64,000 bases of DNA from the NCBI RefSeq assembly GCF_002197755.1, contig NZ_NHOT01000003.1:434001-498000 (forward strand). The letters are read 5' to 3'. The first letter of the stretch is position 1; the number at the start of each line of letters is the position of its first letter. Under the pieces are notes generated by a model that saw only the letters and a program-made list of their open reading frames with translations, did no database searches and was not told the origin of the DNA. Shown one piece after another: positions 46,012 to 54,730 of this stretch. The stretch comes from Pedobacter sp. AJM (GTDB taxonomy: Bacteria > Bacteroidota > Bacteroidia > Sphingobacteriales > Sphingobacteriaceae). Position numbers and translations under genes: made by a program.

Positions 46012-46647
46012 ATGAGTAATCAAGAAGAACAATTAAATGCCCTTAAGGATATCAGACAAATGATGGACAGGTCGTCACGTTTCATTTCTTTAAGTGGTTT
46101 ATCTGGTGTTTTTGCCGGTGGAATAGCTTTAATCGGTGCTTATTTCGCACATGAGGAAATTGAAAAATTCTTTGCAAAGCGAGGTTACAGTTATGGTGTG
46201 GAAGGCGAAATGGACCTTGAGTTTAATTTAATCAAACTTGGCTTAATCGTACTATTTGTGGCATTGGCTGGTGGTATTTTATTTACTTATAGAAAAAGCC
46301 AGCAAAATAACCTACCCATCTGGGATAAAACATCTAAAGCTTTATTATTTAATTTGATGACTCCCCTGGTTGCCGGTGGTTTATTTATTATCGGTTTACT
46401 GATTAATCATCCGGATACCTACAGCATTATTGCCCCAACTTGTTTAATCTTTTATGGTCTTGCACTCATTAATGCGAGCAAATACACCCTTAGCGACATC
46501 CGGTATTTAGGCTATCTTGAAGTGATACTGGGTTTAATCTGCATGTTTTATGTTGGATATGGCTTATTCTTCTGGGCATTTGGCTTTGGTGTGCTCCATA
46601 TTATTTATGGCCTGGTCATGTACTTCAAATACGAGAGAGGTGCTTAA
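46012..46647 (+). CDS. Multi-pass membrane protein of unknown function
   Basis: 211 aa. After about 25 hydrophilic residues there are five or six hydrophobic segments (about 28-45, 78-98, 115-137, 140-158, 168-182, 185-203). No transporter motif is recognised. It is followed after 1 nt by a winged-helix regulator, so the pair resembles a membrane sensor or immunity-like protein with its regulator. A strong promoter with an overlapping palindrome lies directly upstream, pointing to autoregulation. Confidence 0.75.
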   Translation: MSNQEEQLNALKDIRQMMDRSSRFISLSGLSGVFAGGIALIGAYFAHEEIEKFFAKRGYSYGVEGEMDLEFNLIKLGLIVLFVALAGGILFTYRKSQQNNLPIWDKTSKALLFNLMTPLVAGGLFIIGLLINHPDTYSIIAPTCLIFYGLALINASKYTLSDIRYLGYLEVILGLICMFYVGYGLFFWAFGFGVLHIIYGLVMYFKYERGA

Positions 46648-46648
46648 G

Positions 46649-46945
46649 ATGAAAAATCCGATAGCAGATTTAAATAAAATTTTCGACAGCAGGATCAGGC
46701 TGGGCGTAATGTCTATGCTTGTGGTAAACAATGAAATTAGTTTTAACGACCTGAAACAAATGCTAGAACTTACTGATGGCAATTTAGCTTCACATCTAAA
46801 TACGCTGGAGCAGGCAGAATTTATCAAGGTACATAAAGGTTTCATCGGCAGAAAAACCAGTACTACCTACTCTATTACAACTTTGGGCACGCAAGCTTTT
46901 AAAGCACATTTGGATGCACTTGAAAAAATGATCAAAAAGCTATAA
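46649..46945 (+). CDS. Winged-helix transcriptional regulator
   Basis: 98 aa from the ATG at 46649, 1 nt after the preceding stop. A longer frame from 46550 would overlap the membrane protein. It holds a winged helix-turn-helix: DLNKIFDSRIRLGVMSML, LKQMLELTDGNLASHLNTLEQAEFIKV (recognition helix about 40-58) and a wing RKTSTTYSIT. This is the compact MarR/ArsR/HTH_34 style found with DUF4153-type membrane proteins in Bacteroidota. It probably binds the palindrome CTTTGAAAWACAAAG found before both membrane-protein units. Confidence 0.88.
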   Translation: MKNPIADLNKIFDSRIRLGVMSMLVVNNEISFNDLKQMLELTDGNLASHLNTLEQAEFIKVHKGFIGRKTSTTYSITTLGTQAFKAHLDALEKMIKKL

Positions 46946-46966
46946 ACTATTTTTTTTGATCAATCA

Positions 46967-46981
46967 CTTTGAAATACAAAG
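46967..46981. promoter_or_regulatory. Candidate operator palindrome, copy 2
   Basis: CTTTGAAATACAAAG, differing from copy 1 only in the central base, again followed by CACTTT. It lies 22 nt before the ATG of the 94-aa membrane protein. Confidence 0.6.
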
Positions 46982-47003
46982 CACTTTTAAAAAATAAAAT
47001 GAT

Positions 47004-47288
47004 ATGGAACCACAGATTATACCCATTGGAAAAAAGGTCGCCCTTTACTCAGCCGTGATTGGAACATTACTTCTCGTCTCTTACCTCATCAGCAAGGATA
47101 ATTTATTAATCAAAATAGGTTTTACTTATATTCTATTTGCTATTCTGGTAAATATTTTCATTCTACTGGTATTATTTATAGCCCTTTTTTTACATGAGGC
47201 ACACTGGAAAAATATTGTGGCAACCATCATTTGTGTTTTGCTCAATATTCCGCTAACAATCTTCTACCTGACCATTATAGCACATTAA
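47004..47288 (+). CDS. Small membrane protein of unknown function
   Basis: 94 aa with three hydrophobic segments (about 10-27, 33-56, 68-88). No recognised family. It has its own upstream palindrome and is followed after 22 nt by the large DUF4153/DUF4173-like protein, with which it is probably co-transcribed. Confidence 0.7.
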   Translation: MEPQIIPIGKKVALYSAVIGTLLLVSYLISKDNLLIKIGFTYILFAILVNIFILLVLFIALFLHEAHWKNIVATIICVLLNIPLTIFYLTIIAH

Positions 47289-47310
47289 AATCACCTGTTA
47301 ACATTCTATT

Positions 47311-48882
47311 ATGAAAAATAAATCCAACCTCTTGCTCCTTGCCGCCTTATTTGGTGGCCTGCTGTTTAACTTTTTATTCTGGAAAGAAAGACTGGCACTT
47401 AATTTATTCATCTACAGTATTTATATTTTAGCGGTCACCTACTTTAATCCTGACGTAACCAAAAGCAATAAATTTAAAATTTATGGCTTAGCACATCTTT
47501 CGTCAGCCATTTTAGTGGTAATTAACAATACAGATTTATCTATCGCAACTTATTACATCAGCTTATTGGTATTTATTGGCTTCAGTCACAACCAACAAAT
47601 CAGAACGGTATTTGCGGCAGGGTTGGCAGCTATTCTTCAAATGATCACAACTCCTTACAATGCCATTAATAACCTGAGTAAAATAAGTATTGGCAATTTT
47701 AAACTGAAACCTGTTTTTAGATTAATCAAGTATATTATCATACCAACGATTGTAGTGATCTTTTTTACTTGTTTATATGCTGCCGCTAACGAATTATTTG
47801 CACACTATGTAAATACCATTTTAAGCAGCATTTTTAATTTCTTTGAAAGTATTCTTCAATTCTTTTTTGAAGACCTGGACATAGAGCGCTTCTTTTATTT
47901 CTGCTTCGGATTATTACTGACAGGTGGTTTATTGTTACCATTTTTTAATAAAGCCCTGGAAAACGCAGAATTAAAGGCCCCTGAACAATTAAAAAGAACC
48001 AGAAGAGAATCGAACCAAAAGACGCTATGGTACCAGGTTATGGAAACGTTTTCCGGCAATTTGTTATCACGCAAAATGGCACTTAAAACCGAATATGTTA
48101 CTGGTGTAATTATGTTTGCAGCACTTAATATTTTATTGTTTTTACTCAACACTATTGATATCAGCACCCTTTGGTTTGGCTATAAACCAGCAGGGAATTT
48201 CTCGAGTGCACTTCATGAAGGCACCAATTCTTTGATTTTCAGCATTGTGATGGCCATGGCTGTGATCGCTTATTTCTTCCGGGGAAATTTAAATTTTTAC
48301 CGTAAAAGCAAAATCCTTAAGTCCCTGGCCTATGCCTGGATGTTTCAAAATGTAATCCTTATTATTTCAGTCTTCATCAGAGATGGATATTACATTGAGT
48401 TTTATGGCCTCACACACAAAAGAATTGGCGTTTTAGTATTTGCGCTGCTCTGCATTATCGGCCTGTGCACAGTTTACCTAAAGGTAGCCCGGCAGAAAAC
48501 TTTATTTTATCTCTTTAGAATTAACGGCAGCGTATGGTTTTTCTTGCTTCTGGCCTTTAGTGTAATAAACTGGGATGTTGCCATTGCAAAATACAACCTG
48601 GCACAAAGTGATAACATTTCTCTTGATGCAGATTATCTCCTTTCCCTTTCTGATAAAACCTTACCTGTTTTGGATAAAAACAGATCGAAACTGCACTACA
48701 TGCCATCGAAAGTGTATGATGAAAGGGAAATTGCCCAACCCCAAACTGCAGATGACTACAGGAACCAACTGGATGAACGAATTGGCTATTTTAAGACACG
48801 TTATGGGGAGGAAGGCTGGCTGTCATGGAATTTGCAGGATTGGAAAGTAGCCAACTACTTTGGAATAAGGCATTCCAATTAA
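47311..48882 (+). CDS. DUF4153/DUF4173-family membrane protein
   Basis: 523 aa with about ten to twelve transmembrane segments. Near the C-terminal end of the membrane part the pattern FYGLTHKRIGVLVFALLCIIG followed by NGSVWFFLLL matches the conserved LT-x-x-R region of this family. The C-terminal 80 residues are soluble and hydrophilic (LDERIGYFKTRYGEEGW), probably on one side of the membrane. The family function is unknown, and a membrane-stress or sensing role is only guessed. It is in the regulator-controlled cluster. Confidence 0.75.
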   Translation: MKNKSNLLLLAALFGGLLFNFLFWKERLALNLFIYSIYILAVTYFNPDVTKSNKFKIYGLAHLSSAILVVINNTDLSIATYYISLLVFIGFSHNQQIRTVFAAGLAAILQMITTPYNAINNLSKISIGNFKLKPVFRLIKYIIIPTIVVIFFTCLYAAANELFAHYVNTILSSIFNFFESILQFFFEDLDIERFFYFCFGLLLTGGLLLPFFNKALENAELKAPEQLKRTRRESNQKTLWYQVMETFSGNLLSRKMALKTEYVTGVIMFAALNILLFLLNTIDISTLWFGYKPAGNFSSALHEGTNSLIFSIVMAMAVIAYFFRGNLNFYRKSKILKSLAYAWMFQNVILIISVFIRDGYYIEFYGLTHKRIGVLVFALLCIIGLCTVYLKVARQKTLFYLFRINGSVWFFLLLAFSVINWDVAIAKYNLAQSDNISLDADYLLSLSDKTLPVLDKNRSKLHYMPSKVYDEREIAQPQTADDYRNQLDERIGYFKTRYGEEGWLSWNLQDWKVANYFGIRHSN

Positions 48883-48927
48883 ATCACTGTAGCATTCATA
48901 ATTATAAAACATTAAATTTAATACATC

Positions 48928-49236
48928 ATGACAACTCAACAAACACTCCGATCAGCAAAAATAAGAATAAGGATTATTTTTATTATCACTGGTTTAATTT
49001 TAAGTATTCCATTGGTAGCCATGCAGTTTACTAAAGAGGTAAAATGGACAGTTTCAGACTTCATAATCGCAGCAGGATTACTGTTGGGCACAGGCTTAGC
49101 AATAGAACTGGTGATCAGGTATGTTAAACCCAATCTCCCAAAAACAATATTATTAGTGGTTATACTCTTGCTTTTGTTTCTCACATGGGTAGAATTAGCC
49201 GTAGGAATTTTCGGAACACCTTTTGCCGGAAGTTAG
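48928..49236 (+). CDS. Small three-helix membrane protein
   Basis: 102 aa with three hydrophobic segments (about 15-30, 42-62, 72-97). The N terminus MTTQQTLRSAKIRIR is basic and probably cytoplasmic. No family is recognised. It follows the DUF4153-like gene by 45 nt and may be part of the same unit. Confidence 0.65.
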   Translation: MTTQQTLRSAKIRIRIIFIITGLILSIPLVAMQFTKEVKWTVSDFIIAAGLLLGTGLAIELVIRYVKPNLPKTILLVVILLLLFLTWVELAVGIFGTPFAGS

Positions 49237-49357
49237 TTAGCCAGACTGCTGCTAATTTAAAACCTACAATGTTTACACAAAAAAATGAAGATGGAAAGAA
49301 CTACTTTCTCGGATTCACATAAAACCTTCATTTTCTTTAAAAAATCAGTAAATTCTA

Positions 49358-49388
49358 TTTGTTTAAAGGCTTTAGAATTGTAGCTTTG
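49358..49388 (+). promoter_or_regulatory. Promoter TTTG-N19-TAGCTTTG of sucC
   Basis: -33 TTTG at 49358-49361, 19 nt gap, -7 TAGCTTTG at 49381-49388. It predicts a leader of about 90 nt before the ATG at 49484. Confidence 0.8.
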
Positions 49389-49483
49389 GGCAAATTTTGT
49401 AGCAAATGAACCCGATACTATTAAAATAATTATTTTAATAGTAATAGGCTCCATCTGACAGATAAAGACAAAAATATAAACAG

Positions 49484-50683
49484 ATGAATATTCACGAATA
49501 CCAGGGTAAACAAATATTAAAAAGTTTCGGTGTTAACGTTCAAGAAGGAATTGTTGCCGATACTCCGGAGCAAGCTGTTGAAGCGGCCAAGCAATTGAAG
49601 ATCGATTACAACTCTGATTGGGTGGTAATTAAGGCGCAAATCCACGCTGGTGGTCGCGGTAAAGGTGGCGGTGTTAAATTAGCTAAAAACCTTGATGAAG
49701 TTAAACAACGTGCTACCGATATTATTGGTATGCAATTGGTTACCCCTCAAACCGGACCAGAAGGTAAATTGGTGAGTAAGATTTTGGTTGCTCAGGATGT
49801 TTATTATCCGGGTGCTTCAGAAACTAAAGAATTCTATATCTCTGTATTGTTAGATCGTGCGGCCGGCCGTAACATCATCATGTACAGTACTGAAGGTGGT
49901 ATGGATATTGAAGAAGTTGCTGAACATACACCACACTTAATCTTCAAAGAAGAAATAGATCCTAAAGTTGGTTTACAAGGTTTTCAGGCACGTAAAATTG
50001 CTTTTAACTTAGGTGTTAGCGGTGCTGCTTTTAAGGAGATGGTTAAATTTGTAACCGCTTTATATAAAGCTTATGAAGCAACTGATTCTTCGATGTTCGA
50101 AATTAATCCGGTATTAAAAACTTCTGATGATAAAGTAATTGCTGTTGATGCTAAAGTTAATTTAGATGAAAACGCATTATTCCGCCATGCGGATTATGCA
50201 GCAATGCGTGATGTAACTGAAGAAGATCCGATGGAAGTGGAAGCCAGTGCTTCTAACCTGAACTTTGTTAACCTTGACGGTAACGTTGGCTGTATGGTAA
50301 ATGGTGCTGGTTTGGCTATGGCCACTATGGATATTATTAAATTGGCCGGTGGTGAGCCTGCTAACTTCCTAGATGTTGGTGGAACTGCAAACGCACAAAC
50401 CGTTAAAGCTGCTTTTAACATCATCTTGAAGGACCCTAACGTTAAAGCCATCCTGATTAACATTTTTGGAGGTATCGTTCGTTGTGACCGTGTTGCGCAA
50501 GGTGTGATTGATGCTTATCAGGAAATCGGAAATATTCCTGTGCCAATTATCTGTCGCTTACAAGGTACAAATGCAGAAGAAGCTAAAAAATTAATTGACG
50601 AGTCTGGCTTACAGGTTTACTCAGCAATTGCATTGAAAGAAGCTGCAGATTTAGTGACCAAAGTATTGGCTGAAAAAGCATAA
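49484..50683 (+). CDS. sucC: Succinyl-CoA synthetase (ADP-forming), beta subunit
   Basis: 399 aa, cytoplasmic, TCA cycle step that makes succinate and ATP or GTP. The ATP-grasp half starts [17 protein letters not shown] and has [12 protein letters not shown]. The C-terminal ligase half holds the power-helix loop [10 protein letters not shown] and the CoA-side motif [10 protein letters not shown]. The length matches E. coli SucC (388 aa) with a small insertion. The alpha subunit is not adjacent. A strong promoter lies upstream and a terminator downstream. Confidence 0.97.
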   Translation: MNIHEYQGKQILKSFGVNVQEGIVADTPEQAVEAAKQLKIDYNSDWVVIKAQIHAGGRGKGGGVKLAKNLDEVKQRATDIIGMQLVTPQTGPEGKLVSKILVAQDVYYPGASETKEFYISVLLDRAAGRNIIMYSTEGGMDIEEVAEHTPHLIFKEEIDPKVGLQGFQARKIAFNLGVSGAAFKEMVKFVTALYKAYEATDSSMFEINPVLKTSDDKVIAVDAKVNLDENALFRHADYAAMRDVTEEDPMEVEASASNLNFVNLDGNVGCMVNGAGLAMATMDIIKLAGGEPANFLDVGGTANAQTVKAAFNIILKDPNVKAILINIFGGIVRCDRVAQGVIDAYQEIGNIPVPIICRLQGTNAEEAKKLIDESGLQVYSAIALKEAADLVTKVLAEKA

Positions 50684-50752
50684 TTAAAAGTAAAGTTAAA
50701 AGCTAAATGACGAAAGCAAAAAGCTAGGTTATATTTAGCATCATTATATTAG

Positions 50753-50790
50753 ACAGCCTGTTCATCAATGATGAACAGGCTGTTTCGTTT
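50753..50790 (+). terminator. Rho-independent terminator of sucC
   Basis: 13-bp perfect stem (50753-50765 with 50771-50783, arm ACAGCCTGTTCAT) with a loop of 5 nt, followed by TTTCGTTTT. Confidence 0.9.
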
Positions 50791-50806
50791 TATATCTAAT
50801 AATTTT

Positions 50807-50870
50807 TTGGCTGGTGAGACACCAACCAATGGATGATCTCTTAACCTACTGGTGGTGCCTTACCCAATAG
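50807..50870. repeat. Pair of TCT/AGA-loop hairpins related to the 106-bp repeat
   Basis: 50807-50829 reads TTGGCTGGTG AGA CACCAACCAA, with one mismatch in the stem. 50846-50870 (core CTGGTGGTG CCT TACCCAATAG) is a more decayed relative in the other orientation. Arms and loop triplets match the units at 7579-7999. Confidence 0.7.
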
Positions 50871-51057
50871 ACTAAGTTTGCTCGGTCAATTTATTATATT
50901 TTTAATTTGATTTTTCTCTTATGATTTTTATTTGGTGAGATACTTGTTTGATAGGTACAAAGTATCATACCTATAGGTTTTAAGCATGTAAATAAAACCA
51001 GCTATTAGTGTAGTTTTTTAATTTTTTTATTGTATTTTGTAGGACACAAAAACACAA

Positions 51058-51744
51058 ATGAAAATGAAAAAACAACTACTATCGCTGGCTATGCTATGCG
51101 CTGTTGCATTTGCCTCAAATGCACAAACAGAAAAGGGAAACAATTTAATTGGCGGAAGCATCTGGTATAGCAAGGATAAACGAACCCCGGACAATCTTAC
51201 GGCCTTAAATTCACTAAATTCGACGAACTATGGCATCACTCCCCGTTTTGGCCATTTCGTAAGTAAAAATCTGGCAATAGGTTTGAGCGTTGGTTTTAAC
51301 AGAAATAAAAATCTCAATGAATCAATCTTTTATACAGGTAATAATACACTAATCACCAATTCTGAAAATAAAAGCAACAACTTCAATGTCGGCCCTTTTG
51401 TAAGGTATTATATCAATATAATCGATAAATTTAAATTTTTTGGTCAGGGTAATGCATTAGTTGCTTTTGGAAAGTCTGTCTCGCAAGATGGTGGATCCCT
51501 TACGGTTATTCCGCGGAGTACCAAATACAAAACTACAGCGTATTTGGCAGCGGTTAGCCCGGGTTTTGCATTTTTCCCGACAAGGCATTGGGCATTCGAG
51601 TTATCTCTCCCTTTACTCTCCTATAACAAGTACAAGATGAAAGATGACGGAAATAATATAAATTCTCAGGCTTATAAAAATGAAAGCTTTCAGTTTGGAT
51701 TCGATTCATTTAATCCCAGTATAGGATTGAATTATCACTTTTAA
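51058..51744 (+). CDS. Outer-membrane beta-barrel protein, paralogue 1
   Basis: 228 aa with a signal peptide (cleavage near SNAQ, residue 22). Repeated amphipathic strands, NFNVGPFVRYYINIIDKFKF in the middle and PGFAFFPTRHW near the end, then a C-terminal IGLNYHF. Aromatic terminal residues fit an eight-strand OmpA/OmpW-like barrel. It shares clear segments with the 200-aa protein at 54053 (FFGQ, FAFFPT, AIGLSVG/AIGTGVG), so the two come from one duplication. Function is unknown, most likely a small envelope porin or structural protein. Confidence 0.85.
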   Translation: MKMKKQLLSLAMLCAVAFASNAQTEKGNNLIGGSIWYSKDKRTPDNLTALNSLNSTNYGITPRFGHFVSKNLAIGLSVGFNRNKNLNESIFYTGNNTLITNSENKSNNFNVGPFVRYYINIIDKFKFFGQGNALVAFGKSVSQDGGSLTVIPRSTKYKTTAYLAAVSPGFAFFPTRHWAFELSLPLLSYNKYKMKDDGNNINSQAYKNESFQFGFDSFNPSIGLNYHF

Positions 51745-51777
51745 TATAAAAAGCTCCGTCTTGCTGAAAGGTCGGAG

Positions 51778-51820
51778 TTTTTTACTACTCGTTAATGTCT
51801 CATCAACGAGTAGTAAAAAA
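51778..51820. terminator. Long TCT-loop hairpin between convergent genes
   Basis: Arms of 20 nt with one mismatch flank a TCT triplet at 51798-51800. The arms start with six T and end with six A, so it can stop transcription from both sides. The inner ends, GTTAATG and CATCAAC, match the arm pattern of the 106-bp repeat hairpins, so it may be a repeat copy recruited as a terminator. Confidence 0.75.
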
Positions 51821-51873
51821 GTATTATTAAAACACTTATTTCCTATTACAATACTAATTATTCCTATTTTATA

Positions 51874-53076
51874 TTACTTTTTCTTAGTCTCAATATTCGG
51901 CAAAAAGCCGGTCAGTAAACCAATCAGCGGGAGAAAAGCACAAATACTAAATACATAGGCTATTCCTTTCGAATCTGCCAATTTACCCAATAAGGCAGAA
52001 CCTATTCCACCCATCCCGAAAGCAAAGCCAAAGAATAAGCCCGCCACCAGGCCCACTTTTCCCGGAATCAATTCCTGTGCATAGACTAAAATGGCAGAAA
52101 ATGCTGAAGCTAAGATCATCCCAATTGGAACGATCAACACTCCTATCCAAAACAAATTGGCATGTGGAAGTAACAGTGCAAAAGGTGCTGTCCCTAAAAT
52201 GGAAGCCCATATTACATATTTCCGTCCTACCTTATCCCCTATCGGCCCACCCAGCAAAGTTCCTGCAGCTACAGAAAATAGAAACATAAACAAATATATC
52301 TGAGAGGTTTGAACAGATACCTGAAATTTATTGATCAGATAAAAAGTAAAATAATTGGTCAAACTTGCCATATAGAAATATTTCGAAAAGATTAAAAGCA
52401 ATAAAATAGCAACAGAAAAAATCACTTTGTTCCGTGAGAATCGGCTCACTTCAGTTTGAATGACAACTTTCTTACTTCTGGCAATCATAAAACCTTTATA
52501 CCAATTGCCTACGTAACTTAATATAACAATAGCCAAAAGTGCAATTGCCGAAAACCAGATCACACTAAACTGACCATACGGCACGATGATCCATGCAGCC
52601 AGCAGTGGGCCAAAAGAACTACCGGCATTTCCTCCCAATTGAAAAACAGATTGTGCTAAACCTCTTTTCCCTCCCGACGCTGCATGCGCCATTCGGGAAG
52701 CCTCTGGGTGAAATATGGACGAGCCAATACCAATAAAGGCAACAGAAATGAGCATGTTATAAAAATGAGCTGATTGAGAAAGTGTAATCAATCCAATCAG
52801 CGTGAAACCCATCCCCACGGCTAAAGAATAAGGCTGAGGCTTTTTATCGGTATACAAGCCCACAAAAGGTTGCAGCAATGATGCCGCCATTTGAAAGGTT
52901 AGCGTTATTAATCCAATCTGAGAGAAGCTTAAACGATAACTTGTTTTGATAACGGGATAAATCGCAGGAATTAAGGATTGAATGGTGTCGTTTAACAAAT
53001 GAGAAAAACTCAGGGCAAACAAAATAGGGAAAACAGTTTTTTCTATAAGAGGAGAAACGCTATTATTTTCTGACAT
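51874..53076 (-). CDS. fsr: MFS transporter, fosmidomycin-resistance type
   Basis: 400 aa with 12 hydrophobic segments. The sequence matches the Fsr branch of the major facilitator family: the N-terminal HLLNDTIQSLIPAIYPVIK, GIGSSIFHPEASRMAH, and SVFQLGGNAGSSFGPLLAAW. Proton-driven efflux of fosmidomycin and related phosphonates or other small compounds is known of the family, but the real substrate here is unknown. It is transcribed alone, converging on an outer-membrane barrel gene. Confidence 0.88.
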   Translation of the reverse strand: MSENNSVSPLIEKTVFPILFALSFSHLLNDTIQSLIPAIYPVIKTSYRLSFSQIGLITLTFQMAASLLQPFVGLYTDKKPQPYSLAVGMGFTLIGLITLSQSAHFYNMLISVAFIGIGSSIFHPEASRMAHAASGGKRGLAQSVFQLGGNAGSSFGPLLAAWIIVPYGQFSVIWFSAIALLAIVILSYVGNWYKGFMIARSKKVVIQTEVSRFSRNKVIFSVAILLLLIFSKYFYMASLTNYFTFYLINKFQVSVQTSQIYLFMFLFSVAAGTLLGGPIGDKVGRKYVIWASILGTAPFALLLPHANLFWIGVLIVPIGMILASAFSAILVYAQELIPGKVGLVAGLFFGFAFGMGGIGSALLGKLADSKGIAYVFSICAFLPLIGLLTGFLPNIETKKK

Positions 53077-53180
53077 ATATATTTAATAAATGAATTGCAA
53101 CAACTATTATTAATCTTTAATCATAGTGTAGCTACATAATAAAGAAAAAAACTTTTATACGCAACCTCCGTTTAATAAAT

Positions 53181-53738
53181 ATGGAAAAAAATAAAAAAAT
53201 AATCGGCCTGTGCGGAAGCCTTCGAAAAGGTTCCTTTAACCACATGTTGTTAAAAGTAGCGGGTGGCTTGTTACCTGAAGGTGTTGACTTTGAAATTGTA
53301 AAATATGATGATATCCCTGTTTACAATGAAGATCATGATACACCGAAAGCAAATGAACGACCGGCAAGCGTAGCTAAATTCAGGGAATTGCTCAGTACTG
53401 CTGATGCATTTATCATCGCATCGCCAGAATATAATTATTCTATTCCTGGCGGATTGAAAAATGCCATTGACTGGGCCAGTCGTGGAAAGGATAGTCCGCT
53501 CATGCATAAACCTGTTGCCGTTATGGGGGCTACACAAGGTCTTTGGGGTACAGTAAGAATGCAAGCTGCATTTCTTCCGGTATTTACCTTTTTGAATATG
53601 AATCCGGTTTTACAGCCAGAAGTATTAATTGCCCAGGCTCAAAATAAATTTGATGAAGCCGGAAACTTAAACGATGACATGGCAGTAGACTTAATTAAAA
53701 AGAAACTAGCACATCTGGTTTCCGCCAGCAAAGTATAA
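53181..53738 (+). CDS. NAD(P)H-dependent FMN reductase
   Basis: 185 aa, cytoplasmic flavodoxin-like fold. FMN-binding features: GLCGSLRKGSFNHMLL (9-24) and SPEYNYSIPGGLKNAIDWASR (about 80-100). It reduces FMN or quinones with NAD(P)H. It is a single gene divergent from fsr, with its own hairpin at 53803-53828 after the stop. Confidence 0.92.
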   Translation: MEKNKKIIGLCGSLRKGSFNHMLLKVAGGLLPEGVDFEIVKYDDIPVYNEDHDTPKANERPASVAKFRELLSTADAFIIASPEYNYSIPGGLKNAIDWASRGKDSPLMHKPVAVMGATQGLWGTVRMQAAFLPVFTFLNMNPVLQPEVLIAQAQNKFDEAGNLNDDMAVDLIKKKLAHLVSASKV

Positions 53739-54052
53739 TAATAACGCCGACATTCCTAAAAGTGCTGCCATAATAACAGTTAAAAAAGCTGACATTTATG
53801 CCAAAAAAGTCAGATTGTCAACTTTTTTAAAGCAAAAAATCAATCAATTGATTAATTTTTAGTCACACAAAAATAATAATGATTTAACCCCTATTTTATA
53901 TATCGTTATCAATTAAGCAGTTAATATAAAACTGATTTTTTGATGACGATATGATATTTTATTGGCATCGATATTGACTTTTAACCAAATATAGTCAGAA
54001 ATTAAAAAAGTAAAATTGACTATATTTTTAATAACAAATAAATAATAAAACG
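53739..54052. other. Intergenic region before outer-membrane barrel 2
   Basis: 314 nt, AT-rich. The hairpin AAAAAAGT/ACTTTTTT (53803-53810 with 53821-53828) probably ends the FMN reductase transcript. Nothing else stands out, and no clear promoter was found for the barrel gene. Confidence 0.5.
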
Positions 54053-54655
54053 ATGAAAAAATTATTATTATCATTAGTTGCAGTTGCAGGTTTAGTTTAT
54101 GGTGCAAATGCACAAACTGAAAAAGGAAAAGTGATGTTGGGCGGAAGTGTAGGTTTCAATTCTACAAAAGTAGAAGGCGCTGCAAAATCTGATGTGAGCT
54201 TTAACATTGTACCAAATGTTGGTTATTTCGTAAGTGATAACTTTGCTATTGGTACAGGTGTTGGTTATACATCTGATAAAGAAGTAAGCAGAAACAATAT
54301 CAATCAGGCATTTAAAGTAGCCCCCTTCGGTCGTTACTATGTTAACTTATCAGATCAGTTTAAATTCTTCGGTCAGTTATCTGTACCAATGGAATTTGGA
54401 AACAACAAATTTGTAGATAACAATGGTGATACCGGAGCTAAAATTGGAAAAACGACAGAAATTGGTGTTAACCTTGCACCAGGTTTTGCTTTCTTCCCAA
54501 CCAAAAGAATTGGTATCGAAGTTTCTGTTAACGGTTTAGGCTACACTAACCTGAAAGTTAAAAATGAAGTTACAGGCAATGAAATCACAACTAATTCTTT
54601 TGGCTTAGAGGCAAGTACCTTAGCACCAAAATTAGGCGTACAATTTCACTTTTAG
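54053..54655 (+). CDS. Outer-membrane beta-barrel protein, paralogue 2
   Basis: 200 aa with a signal peptide (cleavage near GANAQ, residue 21). It shares with the 228-aa protein at 51058 the segments YFVSDNFAIGTGVG, APFGRYYVNLSDQFKFFGQ, and PGFAFFPTK, and ends in GVQFHF as barrels do. Small eight-strand porin-like fold. Function unknown. A 12-bp-stem terminator follows directly. Confidence 0.87.
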   Translation: MKKLLLSLVAVAGLVYGANAQTEKGKVMLGGSVGFNSTKVEGAAKSDVSFNIVPNVGYFVSDNFAIGTGVGYTSDKEVSRNNINQAFKVAPFGRYYVNLSDQFKFFGQLSVPMEFGNNKFVDNNGDTGAKIGKTTEIGVNLAPGFAFFPTKRIGIEVSVNGLGYTNLKVKNEVTGNEITTNSFGLEASTLAPKLGVQFHF

Positions 54656-54692
54656 TATTTTGCTTAACACTAAAATAATTAACTTTTTTTAT

Positions 54693-54730
54693 AGCGCATC
54701 CCGATTTAAAGTCGGGATGCGCTTTTTTAT
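54693..54730 (+). terminator. Rho-independent terminator of outer-membrane barrel 2
   Basis: 12-bp stem AGCGCATCCCGA/TCGGGATGCGCT with a TTTAAAG loop followed by a T-run. The stop of the convergent M28 gene is only 4 nt away. Confidence 0.92.

Larger units (their letters stand above)
50684..51057. other. Intergenic region after sucC
   Basis: 374 nt. It contains the sucC terminator and two decayed TCT/AGA-loop hairpins. No clear promoter is seen before the barrel gene. Confidence 0.6.

Noticed and set aside
45628..46032. 134-codon minus-strand frame across the 84-bp repeats
   Set aside because: Its sequence repeats with the DNA unit and crosses the promoter of the neighbouring gene.
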